Below are positions 12,417 to 23,691 of a stretch of DNA of 64,000 nt, piece by piece. The DNA is from Curvularia sp. ZM96. Its lineage: Eukaryota > Ascomycota > Dothideomycetes > Pleosporales > Pleosporaceae. The position numbers and the translations under genes are program-made. The notes under the pieces are model-generated. The model was not told the origin of the DNA. It did no database searches and worked only from the letters and a program-made list of their open reading frames with translations. Within the stretch, counting starts at the first letter, position 1. Every line of letters starts with the position of its first letter. The stretch is from positions 186,001-250,000 of the forward strand of contig JAJGBQ010000007.1 in NCBI GenBank assembly GCA_022457065.1, written 5' to 3'.

Positions 12417-12797
12417 GCTGGGCCAGGGACTGCAGCAAAGGCATGCGATCAATTCGTGGTGGTGGCGTATGTAAGGGATTGTGGGGGGCAGGGGTTGCGG
12501 TAAGCAACGAATCTCGCGTTTGCGGCTGATGGCGGCGCGTTGCCCGATGCGGCGAGGTGTTTACCCTCTCTGAAATTCCCATGCTCAACACCAACACCGG
12601 CTCTCTTCTTCTCTCCTCACGCTCTGTGACCCCCGCAGCGGCCTCGCCCACTCACGACTACTAACCACAGGTACCGATTACGGGAGCTCGCTCAAAAAGA
12701 ACATCGACCGCCGCTACCACACTCTGCAACCTAGACGCGGCTGCACCAACACGCTTGACCGCTCGTCGTCTGCAGGACCCGCAGCCAGCACTCAACC
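12417..12797. promoter_or_regulatory. Bidirectional spacer between the AlkB-like gene and CDK1
   Basis: 381 bp separate the two divergent start codons, so both promoters must lie here. No individual site could be assigned. Confidence 0.4.
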
Positions 12798-13944
12798 ATG
12801 GAGAACTACCAGAAGTTGGAGAAGGTCGGAGAGGGTATGGATGCGTCTGCATAGCAGCCTCGGTTGCTGCCATCCCGCCTGTTTCTTTTTACTAACGCTT
12901 CCCAGGAACCTACGGTGTCGTGTACAAGGCGCGAGACCTCACTACCAAGGACCAGCGCATTGTTGCCCTCAAGAAGATCCGTCTCGAAGCCGAAGATGAG
13001 GGCGTGCCCTCGACTGCCATTCGCGAGATTTCCCTCCTCAAGGAGATGAACGACCCGAACATTGTCCGCCTGCTGAATATCGTTCACGCCGACGGTCACA
13101 AGCTCTACCTTGTCTTCGAGTTCCTTGATCTTGACCTGAAGAAGTACATGGAGGCGCTGCCAGTCAGCATGGGTGGGCGTGGCAAGGCGCTGCCCGAAGG
13201 CTCGGGCCTTGCAGGCCAGACTCTGGTTATGGACGACAAGATGGTGAAGAAGTTTATGATGCAACTTTGCCAAGGCGTCCGGTACTGCCATGCTCACCGT
13301 GTCCTGCATCGCGATCTCAAGCCCCAGAATTTGTTGATCGACAAGGAGTGCAATCTCAAATTGGCGGATTTTGGCCTTGCTCGGGCGTTCGGTGTCCCAC
13401 TGCGAACATACACTCACGAGGTACGGTGACTGCTGGTATCTAGAACCTGGATCCCATTGCTAACGCGAAACAGGTCGTCACTCTGTGGTACCGTTCCCCT
13501 GAGATTCTGCTCGGTGGCCGCCAGTACTCGACCGGTGTCGACATGTGGTCTGTCGGCTGCATCTTCGCTGAAATGTGCACACGCAAGCCTCTCTTCCCTG
13601 GTGACTCGGAGATTGACGAGATCTTCAAGATTTTCCGGTGTGTATATCCCCTTTGACACCAAACACAACCGCTAATAAACACTAGCATCCTCGGCACACC
13701 CAACGAACAGGACTGGCCTGGTGTAACGTCCTTCCCAGACTTCAAACCTTCGTTCCCTAAGTGGGCCAAGACGGATATTGCAAACATTGTCACCAACCTG
13801 GACGAAGTCGGCCTCGACCTGCTTGACGCGCTCCTCGTATACGACCCCGCTGGCCGCATCTCGGCCAAACAAACCGTCATCCATCCCTACTTTGGCGGCA
13901 TGAACGGTGACACACGCCACGAGTATAGCAACGGCTACCACTAG
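12798..13944 (+). CDS. CDK1: Cyclin-dependent kinase 1 (Cdc2/Cdc28/NimX)
   Basis: Master cell-cycle Ser/Thr kinase, 324 residues from four exons: 12798-12834, 12906-13420, 13474-13637 and 13686-13944. The Gly-rich loop GEGTYGVVY spans the first intron, with inhibitory-type Thr/Tyr in TYG. The cyclin-binding helix is a perfect PSTAIRE; the catalytic loop is HRDLKPQN, then DFGLARAFG and the activation-segment Thr in YTHEVVTLWYR, followed by GVDMWSVGCIFAEM. Between DLDLKKYMEALP and MVKKFMMQL there is an insert of about 14 residues (GGRGKALPEG...) relative to yeast Cdc28, as I recall for filamentous ascomycete orthologues. The short C-terminus ends HEYSNGYH. Confidence 0.98.
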
Positions 13945-14332
13945 CGATCCCTGGAGGATGCTACGACTGTAATGCAATTTTAGTGGCTGTGGCTGCACAA
14001 TTCTTGCAGAGCGCACGAAACTTTGGGGCTGCGTGAGATTTGCCGCTATGTTCTGGATACACGGATTAGGACTGTACCTCATCGGACAGTAAGCGGCGTT
14101 TCGGTCGGGATATGTTATGTACGAAAGCACTTGCATCGAATACCACATTATAACTACGATTGCCCTGCATATGCCATGTGAATGACAATCACGTTTATTT
14201 CCCTCCCTCCCGTCTTGGTGTTGCACAGGGCGCTATGACGTCGTCCGATTGCCCCACTTCAGCCCTACCGCACGCAATCCCCGTACGTACCAGGTCGAAT
14301 CTAGCACAGTGCCCACCTGCTTAGAATAAACC
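13945..14332. other. Intergenic region between CDK1 and the GH18 gene
   Basis: 388 bp between two plus-strand genes; CDK1 3' UTR and promoter of the next gene. Nothing else recognised. Confidence 0.35.
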
Positions 14333-15687
14333 ATGGCCTCTCCCGCGCCCAAGTTGCTTTCCCCAGGAACGGGTCCTCGTCTCATTGTATACCACCAGAC
14401 GTTGCATGATTCCAACGGCAACTATCACTCGCTGCTGCCGCTGCTAACCAACAACACGGGCATCACGCATGTGATTGTTGCTGCCATCCATCTCAACGAG
14501 GGCGCGGGGAACATTACGCTAAACGACCATCGTCCAGACGACAAGCGGTTCGACCAGCTATGGGGGGAAGTGAATTGGTTGCAGGGCAGCGGGGTCAAGG
14601 TGCTGGGCATGTTGGGCGGAGCAGCAAAAGGCAGCTATGAGAGACTCAGCGGCGACGACGAGAGCGTACGGCATAATCCTCCCATGTCACAACGGACGAA
14701 ATGGCCTCTGTTGTGTCTCTTAGTAACCACACATGAAGGAGTACTAACAACGACACTCAGTTCGAAGCATACTACACGCCCCTCCAAGCCATCATCTCGA
14801 CGTACAAGCTCTCAGGTCTCGACCTGGATGTAGAGGAAGAAGTGCCCCTCACCACCGTAACACGCCTGATATCGCGTCTGCGCGCCGACTTTGGACCGAA
14901 TTTCCTCATCACGCTCGCGCCCGTCGCGACAGCCCTGATCCCCGACCCCAAAGTGCCCGCACACCTGCGCCCGCCCCGCCCTATGCTCGCGTCAGGCCCC
15001 AGCCCCAACCCTCTGCACCCGACGCTGCCGCACCTCAGTGGCTTCAGCTACCCAGAGCTCGAGTGTAGTGTGTTTGGTAAGGAGATAGCGTGGTATAACA
15101 CACAGTTTTACTGTGGGTGGGGGGATGCCACGAGCACGCAATGGTACGACGCCATTGTCGCGGCAGGCTGGAAGCCCGAACGCGTCGTTATGGGCGTCGT
15201 GACGCATCCTGGAAATGGTGCCGGACACGTGTCGCTAGGCACGCTGGCGCAGAACTGTGCGCGGTTGCGGGACAAGTATCGAAATGTAGGCAAAGGGTTC
15301 GGCGGCGTCATGGGCTGGGAGTACTTCAACGCAGGCGACTCGGACGCGGACATTGTCCATGTTTCCTCGCTGGGCTTGCAGAGCAGCAACAGCAACAATA
15401 ACGAGAAAGCCACGCAGGCGGGCTGGGTTGCTGCTCTCGGCCGCGTCCTCCGAACCGAACACTTACCAGAATCTCATACCGAGCGGCCCCTGCAAAATGT
15501 CACGGCCGACCAGATCCGCAGCATGGTAACCAGACTACCGCAGGCAAACAGTCCGTGGCCCGACGAAGAAGTGCAGAAGCTAGTCGTACTGGGATTCGAG
15601 CGGCACGAGGCGCTTGCCGCGCTGAATGCTACCGACGGCAATGTCGAGCTGGCAGCGGGTTTCTTGTTTGAGCATTATCCACAGTGA
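14333..15687 (+). CDS. GH18 chitinase-like protein with C-terminal UBA domain
   Basis: Glycoside hydrolase family 18 type protein (chitinase/endo-N-acetylglucosaminidase clan). Exons 14333-14665 and 14761-15687; the 95-bp intron ends GTACTAAC...CTCAG, giving 419 residues. The GH18 signature DxxDxDxE appears as SGLDLDVEEE, with D132, D134 and catalytic acid E136 present but the first Asp replaced by Ser129. Strands before and after (VIVAAIHLN, GVKVLGMLGG, LITLAPVAT, WYNTQFYCGW, GVMGWEYFNA) fit the TIM barrel. Residues 379-419 (DEEVQKLVVLGFERHEAL...LFEHYPQ) look like a UBA domain. There is no signal peptide, so the product is probably cytosolic. A role in processing free or ubiquitin-linked N-glycans is only inference; a catalytically altered lectin-like protein is the alternative. 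Confidence 0.85.
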
Positions 15688-16684
15688 AGATCCATACATG
15701 GATTTGCGTGTTTTTTTTTGGCTTAGGTCCCCAGAAAAAAAAAAAGGTTGAATAGATAATGTACAGTGAAAAACTCGAATCATCATAGCATGGCATGAGA
15801 TGTAGGAAATATAGCCTGACTTTTTGACTAGATGTGGCGTGAGAGGTATTATACTCGTAGATAACGAATGCGGGGGTGGTGTCCATCATAACTCGAGTCA
15901 TGACGACTAATTCACGAACTCCACACCTTGTCATGCAACTTCTGTCGTGTGAACGGAACCTTGGATATGGATATATTGGAAATCTTCAAAAGAAAAAAAT
16001 CTTTTATTGATTGTTTGGGAGAGCAGAGAGATGAAAAAAAAACAAAAGGGTGGGGTATCCTTTGACTACGGAACGTACGCTTGCTAGCAGTCGAAAAAAC
16101 AATAAACAAGTGACAATAACAACAACAACCACTGCTCATCAGCCTCGCTGTAATAATGTTTCGTGGGATAAAACCCAGTCTCGTTGCCATGTCCAAATGG
16201 AAAAGAATAGGAAAGAAAGAAAGAAAGAAATCTAACCGGGTAAGACTAGTACAAGCAATCGTAAATCTATCATCTAAAGGTATGAACGTGAAGCGTAGAA
16301 GCATGGGCGTGAGAGGAAAACGAGAAAAAAAATCCACCTCTTCCAAATGCGTCCTGTTCATCCCACATGTCTGAGTGCGCTCCGGAAGCCCGACAACTCG
16401 TCGATGGCTTCACGAAGAGACGGGGTGGTGGTTGACGACGACGAAGACGACGAGGATCGGTTTCGGGCTCGTGGTCGCGGAACCTCGAGTAGACCGCTTG
16501 AGCCGTTGGAGCAGCTGCGGCCCCGGCGGGCAAAGGCAGGGGGTGGAGCCGTTAGCCCCGCACCCGGGGTCGGTGGAGCATGTGAAAACGAGTCGTCGGA
16601 CGAGAAGGAAGAAAACGACAGGGTTGGGGTAAGAGCGGTGGCGTGAACACTGCTGATACGAACCGAGGTATTAAGCAATGGGGC
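15688..16684. other. Convergent region; contains possible alternative creD 3' exon
   Basis: Spacer between the GH18 gene and creD, with A-rich tracts and an (AAAG)n-like run near 16209. On the minus strand 16661-16358 is an open frame rich in Ser codons ending LREAIDELSGFRSALRHVG, which could be an alternative last exon of creD (see findings). Otherwise nothing is recognised. Confidence 0.4.
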
Positions 16685-18724
16685 TCATGCAAATATGAGA
16701 AGGGATCGAAAGCAAGGAGTGACGTGCTTTTTGAGAGTGGGGATCATAGTGCCGTTCTCATCGAAGTAGGCGATATCTTCGGTGGCTGCAACGCTCTGCA
16801 AAGCGGAGGCTCCTCAAAGACTGCCGTATACCGATGAAGCCGACGATGGGAAGAGAGAGAGGAGAGGAGTAAGACGGGTGTTTTACCTTCCATCATCACT
16901 AATGGTTGGGCTCTGTCTCCGGCTGTTCATCTGTGTGTTCCGGTATGTTTCCTCATTGAGGGTATCCAGGCTACGGGCCGGACTAGGGGTGGTAGCCCTG
17001 CTACTTCTGCTTCTGGTCGGAGAGCTTGGCCTCGATATCGCAATCTCGTACGAGGGTAGATCCATACCCATGCCGCCAGGGGTCCTTGAGCCTGCAGGGG
17101 TACGCACAGCAGTGTTGTAGCTAGGTGTCCTGGCTAGCGCGTCCATGTCGTAGTCAGATGCAGGAAGATCAAAGTACGCAGGCTCGCCGGTGAGTGCAGG
17201 AGTACTATCGCCTGACGAATTCTGTCTTGACGGCTGAAAGCGGGTGGGGCGGTCGCTGTGGTTCATGCTGAGGTTTGCAAGACGGTGCTGCAGAGCTGCT
17301 GCCGAGGCGCCACCACCTGAGTGATGCATGGCAGCATCCAAAGACGTAAGATCCTCGGTTGACCCGCGGCGACTTTGAGCAAAGAAGGGCGTATTAGCAC
17401 CGCTATTCATCATGCTGCGGTAGCCGCCGGGCGTCATGAAGCCGGAAGGATCAATGTCGTTGTAGAGAGAGTCGAGCTGATGCAGTCCATATGTCGGTGG
17501 GGCATTCTGATTGACCTCATCCTGAATAGCCTGCTGGGTCAAGATATTCTGATCCACCACAACACTTTGGTCTTCGTTTGGAGGCAGGTTAGGCGAGATG
17601 AAGAGGTGGACGTGGTTCTTGACGAGCAGCTGACTGGTGTGTCCTTCTGGGTTCTTGAGATTGACGAACAGGCGCAACTTGTGACTTAGACGAATATTCT
17701 CGGTATCGACAGATTGGCGGCAGTTCTTCAATGACTTTGGCAGGTCGAGTGTCATGGAGAAGCGATGTGACTCGTCAAAAAGCGCATCGGCATCTTCGGT
17801 TCCCTCGGGCACCCTGTGTGCAGAGTTCTCTGGCATGTCGCCTTCGGTTACGGCAACTTGCATGTCCTGCTGGTGACTGATGCGCCGGCCAGCGTATTCT
17901 GCAAAGAGTTGGCGGGTCTCAATCAGCTCCATCTTGATGGTGGAAATCTCAACGCCCTTTCGGAGTGGAATGAGGACAAAGTCGGCCGTTATGGATGTTC
18001 CAACAATGTAGTTCTTTTGGGGGACAGTAATCTTGTAGGCAAGCTTATTGGCCCAAATGTCCTCGTTGATCTGCTCCATGGGCATGGATTCGAGGAGATC
18101 GCGTCCAAGTGTCCGAATTACGCGGATGTGCGCCGAAGCACTGAGCTGCTTGCTCATGTACCCTCTATCCACTGTCGCCTTCAGCGTGTAGACGATCCAG
18201 TTTGACGGTAGCCCTTCGACACTCTGGTCGAGATTGGGAGGCATCTTGAACTTGAAGTCCCACTCATGGTATCCAGCATTGATCTTGTGCGCCTTGGTCT
18301 TGTGGCCGGCGTCGATAGGAAACAGGTGAGACTCCTCAAAGAGGAAGTTTGTCTTTTGGGTTATGGGCTGTGGGCTGACGGTGTTGGTCAAATGCCATCT
18401 GTGCACGCAGAGTATTAGCATGCGATTGGGAGGCAGCGCCGGAAGGGGTGCTACCGTACGAAACTTTGCGAGTGCCGGTGAGGGTTATGCGCAAGCTGCG
18501 CACCGACATGGACTCTGGGTTGTTCAGGACCAGCTTGCCCTTGAGCTCCGTCTCGTGCGACTCGGAGGGCTCTCCATAGAAGACGACAAAGGGGGAATCC
18601 GGTCTGCGCAACCAATTAGATGACTGTCATGGTGGGGGTTGCAAGCTGCAATTGTCTCGGCATACTTGATCTCCAGGGTAGGGGCGGCGTTTCTGCCGAA
18701 TACGCCGACGCTTGGGCGAGGCAT
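16685..18724 (-). CDS. creD: Arrestin-related ubiquitin-ligase adaptor CreD
   Basis: Alpha-arrestin of the Rod1/Rog3/CreD type, which recruits a HECT ubiquitin ligase (Rsp5/HulA) to membrane permeases; in Aspergillus CreD acts opposite to CreB/CreC in carbon catabolite repression. Exons 18724-18666, 18603-18460, 18398-16887 and 16793-16685 give 607 residues. Arrestin_N begins with PDSPFVVFYGEP...ETELKGKLVLNNPES and arrestin_C follows near LAYKITVPQKNYIVG. Two PY motifs for WW domains, PPTY (368-371) and LPSY (515-518), lie in the Ser/Pro-rich tail. The junction RKVS-WHLTNT fixes the second intron. The last exon (SVAATEDIAYFDENGTMIP, stop at 16685) is the less certain part. creC lies upstream on the same strand. 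Confidence 0.9.
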
Positions 18725-20844
18725 GATGTAACGCGGGTCTGGCAAAGAAAAAACAAGGTCACTCCAGGAACAAAACTACCATTCCACAGTCGGGTGTAAT
18801 GTGGGCAGTATATAGCAGCCGCGGCCAGTCACAGGCTGACACGGGTAAGAATATAGAGGCGGAGGCAGCGGAAGACAGCCGAGAGCGAGACGGAGCGGGC
18901 GGAGCTGAATGACGGACGGTGGGCGAGCGATGTGGTGAGAGTGGCTTGCGAGGCTGAAGCAAGCGTGGGAGATTGAGGATGAGATGGAGGGTCAGGGCGG
19001 AGAGCAGAGGTGTGTCAGCGTGCCATTCGCCAGGGAAGGAGCGCGAGTACGTAGAGATTATAAGGAGAAGGGACGATAGAGGGTGGCGCCCACGTGCGTG
19101 TGTGGGATAGATATACGACGAGCACGAAGCGTGGGATGGCGGCCACGGACGGGCAAAGGCGGTAGCAGAAAAGGAACTAGAGCGACCCTGATGAGCTCAT
19201 GGGCGCGGTGGAGACGACGGCGGCTCGCACCATGAGGTGTGATTAGCGCGTTTCCAGGCGCTGTCTGGGAATATTTTTCTGGCCGCGATTAGGATGTACC
19301 AGAGGCAGGGGGGCGGCATCCAGCAGGTGTTCCGATAGTGTCCAGCACTGCCCGCTTGCGATAGACACAGCCGCCAAAGCATTACGCGCGTCGTTAGTCA
19401 TATCCATCCACGTCCGTCTGCATGTACAAGACATACATACTACATACACATGTCGTACACATGTCGAGTGTGTGATGGCTTTGTACATGTGCATATGTGC
19501 ATCAACACCCGATCCACTCTCGAGAGAACCAGCCAAGCATTGCGCCACAGGCTGCGTGCCCTGCTGTAGCCGCTATCGGCCAAGCTGCAGCCAGAATCCC
19601 AAGGCCATGGTGAGCAGCGATGCACCTCGCCGGTGCCTGGAAGAGTATCAAGTTCCAGCGCTGCACATCTCTCGCGCTGGTGGGCTGACGCCCAACCCCT
19701 TCTTACTCCCCTTCCGGCTTTGTCTGCATTGCGCGTCGCATCGTGTTGCTGAGCTGGTGTCCTGTTCCCGCCCGGGCACGTGACATCACTAGCCTCATTG
19801 CGTCACTGCCCTCTCACACCTGCTCTCTCCTCTCTTCTACATGTATCAAAGCAACTCCAGTCGTCCTCTACCTCCAGCGCAGTAATGCTGCAGCAGACCG
19901 CCATTGACTGCCATCGCCACCGCTCCAGCCCAACCCGCTCACGTCAAACCAGCCCCTCTGTTCGTGAAGCCCGCCAGGCGCAATACGCGAGGGTACAATT
20001 CTCGGCCCGGGCGAGCACGGCCATGGCAAATCTGCGGCTAGACGTGCATTGCCGCAACGGTGGATATCGCAGAGCCTCAACTACGGACCCGCTTCTAACA
20101 GGTGCCACTACATACCTCAGGAATTCCCGCACCCACTAGCAAAAACACCCCTGCGCCTCGCTCGCAAACACGCCCGCAGGAGGGTTTTCCGGCCGGATAT
20201 CACATTGCCATCATTTCCGCATCAACCTGCAGCGGGTGGAGATGGCAAAAACTTGATTTTCCTCTCGTCCCAAGCGGACCCTGCTGCACTACGCGTTCTA
20301 GAACAATAACGTCTACCTGACACATGCGAGAAAAAAAAATGGCCGCCTCCTCCTCTCATAGGGCTGAACAATGTACACATCATAGCTCCTAGCTTGCATG
20401 TGAACCACTTCGGGTCATATCGGAGCTTCTACCGTGTCTCCAACCACCACCAAACCTCCGATCCAAAACCCCCCTGGCAATCATCATCGACGCTTACTGT
20501 ACGGAGTACTCCAACTCTCCCGTTTCTAACTTTGTCTCTTCTGATCCAACCACCCCGGGCCTACGAGCCATTTGCGCTCGCAATCGCAGACATGCTGCTG
20601 TCGTCATTGCCTGTCCCTTCCTTGGGCCGGTCCCATGTTCTGATGTGGCCTGCGGTCATAAAGTCAGCACGAGGTCCACTTCTCTTATCTAACCTTTGGC
20701 CCCTCCGAAACAGACTCAACAACTACAAGTCGCTACACAAGTCCGAGTGCACGGGTGTTCCTGCGCACGCACGTCTGTCTGCCGCGCACTAAAACAACCC
20801 TTATCGCAGATCGCAGGGATGTGGCGCCCAACGTGCAGCCCATG
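18725..20844. other. Long spacer between creC 3' end and creD 5' end
   Basis: About 2.1 kb with no recognisable coding or RNA gene. It should include the creD promoter and a long 5' leader. ACATGT-type short palindromes cluster around 19430-19500. The length is large for this part of the window. Confidence 0.35.
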
Positions 20845-22844
20845 ACTGGACATGAGGTGATGCACAACGAAAACTTTTTGCTCGTGCTAACTCACCGTTC
20901 TTGCATGATGTGAGGATGCAGTCCTCTTCGAACCCGAGCCAGCACAGTGGATGCTCGTGGACCGTTTTGGCCTACGCAATCATGGCGATTAGAATTTCCC
21001 AAGTGTTGAGGTTTCAGCGCGACTCACCAGCACCGGAGGCAGCATAGCCGTGCGAGCCCGCGGCTCCACTGGATGTACCACTTCCTCATCGTCCGACATA
21101 CTGCCTGACGTGAGGTTAGAGTTGGACCGCAGCCGGTTGATGGAGCTGCCCGTTTGAGAGCGTTGCATCTTGAGATTGGACGACGTGATACTTCCGCGCT
21201 GTCGTACCGAAGCCTACATCAGCGTCAGCATTCCCCCTGGCAGCGTCCACATTTCTTCGACTCACTGCCCGCGGCCGGTGCAACATGCCCACACTAAAGT
21301 CCCATAGCAATAAGCGACAGTCTTCTCCCACACTGCCAATGCGATAGTTGCGCTCGTCACATCGCCACGGGTCAAACTGCACAGCCGTCACCCACGAGTT
21401 GTGTCCCTGGCAGCGTGCAACGAGCATGCTATCCTCCAATGACCATATCGACACCAGGTCGTCCTGTCCACCCGTCACCACATAGCGTCCGTCTGGCGAC
21501 CAGCACACGCACATCATGCCGCCGTAGTAGCTCATGTAGTGGTGCAGCAGCTTCTCCCGCAGGAAATCCATGATCCTAAAGGACCCATCCTCGGACACTA
21601 CCGCCAGATGACGGCGGTCGGGCGAAAACTCAAAAGCATTGACCTTGGACCTCGACACCTGCCAGTACGACACGGGGTTGGTCTTCTGGTTCTTAGAATT
21701 GACAGACTTTTTGATGGTCAGCAGCGACTTGAGCTTCTTTTCTCCGTCGCTAAGCCCGTCCTCTGAAGGCGACGACGTCACCTCCTCGGGCACAAAGACG
21801 GCGTCCTCCTTCTCCTTGTCGTAGACGACCAGACTGCCGTCCATGTGTGCTGCCAGAAATAGATTTTCGCTGTTTGGCAGCCACCGTATGTCCGACACGG
21901 CCGTGGCATTGATGACGCCATTCTTGTTGATGCGCGCATATTTTTGCGACATGGGCTCGTACCATATGATGTCGCCTGTGGAGAAGCCCATGATGATGTC
22001 AAGGTGATTTGGCCCTTTTGTGATTTGGTTGATGTCGTGACACAGTGCATGCGCCTTGGTAAAGAGTATCTTGGTCAAGTGCTCCTCCTTGGTGGGCGAT
22101 GTCAAGTCCAACCATTGGAATGCGCGGTTGATGTTTGCAAAGGCGTACAGGCCATTGGGGTTGTGTTCTTGCAGCCGCTTGGTCAGCGCCTCGTGTGGAA
22201 TAACTCTGGACACAAACGACGAGTTGCTCTTAACAATGTTGCTCTTGGGCTTTCTTCGCTTGGACGGGTCCTTTGAGTCCTTGCCGTTTACCACGGCCAG
22301 GGCGGGGTTTCCCTCGCCGAAGACGGGTGTTTTGAGGCCGTCCAAAGGCGACGCCGCGAACCCGTTTGCGCCATGAGAGTCAAGGTCGCTTGTTTGGCTG
22401 TTGGACTCGTGCGGCGATTCCTGGATGCTCTGGGGGACCTGGGACCGTGTGCTGTTGCGGGTGCCGAATCTATACAACTGCGATTGCGAGGGCTGGCGGG
22501 GCGCGAGGGCAACGAGCGAGAGCTTGGTACCGGCGGTCGGGGGAGAGATGGTGGTCGCAAGCGGGTTGTTACTTTGGACGGGGGCTTCTGAAGGATGCGG
22601 CGGCGGCGTGGCTAGGTGGAGGTCGTCGCGAAGCACGTAGGTTCCTATCATGGCATCAACGTCAGCGGCAAGTTCAGGCGCCGGGGCAAGCAGGCAGTAA
22701 AATACCTTCTCCGACTACCAGCTGATACTCGGGACCCGAGGGATGGGTGATGGTGTTGTTGGTCTCGATAAGCTGACCCGGTTGCGCACCTGGATAGCCT
22801 CCGACGGGATAGCGTGGTGGAGGGGGTAGGACGCTGTATAACAT
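20845..22844 (-). CDS. creC: WD40 catabolite-repression protein CreC (WDR20-like)
   Basis: WD40 partner that stabilises the CreB deubiquitinase; orthologues are Aspergillus CreC and human WDR20. Exons 22844-22706, 22644-21266, 21213-21028, 20971-20896 and a final exon beginning about 20845 whose end is not settled. The N-terminus MLYSVLPPPPRYPVGG and the junction GEG-TYVLRDDLHLATPPPHPSEAP match fungal CreC. WD repeats are clear: VSDIRWLPNSENLFLAAHMDGSLVVYD, VNAFEFSPDRRHLAVVSEDGSFRIMDF, MMCVCWSPDGRYVVTGGQDDLVSIW, WVTAVQFDPW and RIGSVGEDCRLLLWDF, then HPLCWLGFEEDCILTSCKNG. The expected closing HIRTW strand could not be read in one clean frame. The coordinate at the low end is approximate. Confidence 0.9.
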
Positions 22845-23691
22845 CAGTCCAGGGCACGGCGCAGGTGGAGCATGATAAGGCTGCGATTGGTGGTTGGGCG
22901 GTCAGCACAATAGGGTCGGGTAGGGTACTCACAACATGGTGCAAGCTGGTGCTGCAGTGCAAACTGGCTCGGACTAACGGACGGACTTTGACCGCGTGGA
23001 GCAATCCCTGGTTTAGCTGGCGACAAGGTATTGGAGACCTAGCTGACGGGCGACGACATGAGGAACCGCGACGGTGGGATGGGGGTGGTGTAGGGCCGAG
23101 AGCGAACGAGCGAGATGCGTCGACGAGAGCACGCGCGCGGATGGAGGAGCAGCAGCAGCACCAAGACAAGAGCTGGAAGCGTGGGCCAAAGAGCCGGCGG
23201 GATCTGGGGAAGGGGAAAGCGGAGACGCTCGCCTGCCGGCCCCGTGCCGTATACGCGCTGCAAACCGTGCCAGGACTTGGTTGGGGAGCGGCATCCGTGA
23301 TCCTGGGGGAGCTTGGTGGAAGATAGTACGAATGGAGGGACGGATAGAGGGACGGATAGGCGCGTCCACGGCCATGCAAGACCGGTGCAGGGACGCGCGA
23401 CACTCGACAGCCAACCAGCCGCCCATCCATGCGCTGCGTCTCTCCCAGCGACCACTCTTGCGGGGCAGACGTGCCATCGTCTCCCACGTGTGCCAAGCCC
23501 CGATGGACAGCGCTCGCCCGCCCACTGACGACTCCACCACATTGCTTTCGCCATGGTCAACCACCGCCCTCGACTCCCCCCTGAGACTGCTGCGACGGCA
23601 TTGCGCTCAGACCCTTGCTGCTCGTCCAAAACCCCTACGCCGCCCACAAACCCGCTTCCCACCTGAAATGCAATAGGCATGCAGCCGGGAT
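22845..23691. promoter_or_regulatory. Divergent promoter region between creC and GEM1
   Basis: 847 bp between divergent start codons, GC-rich, with CAGCAGCAGCA near 23147 and GGGACGGATAG-type short repeats near 23330-23360. Long frames here on both strands reflect GC content, not genes. Confidence 0.35.
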
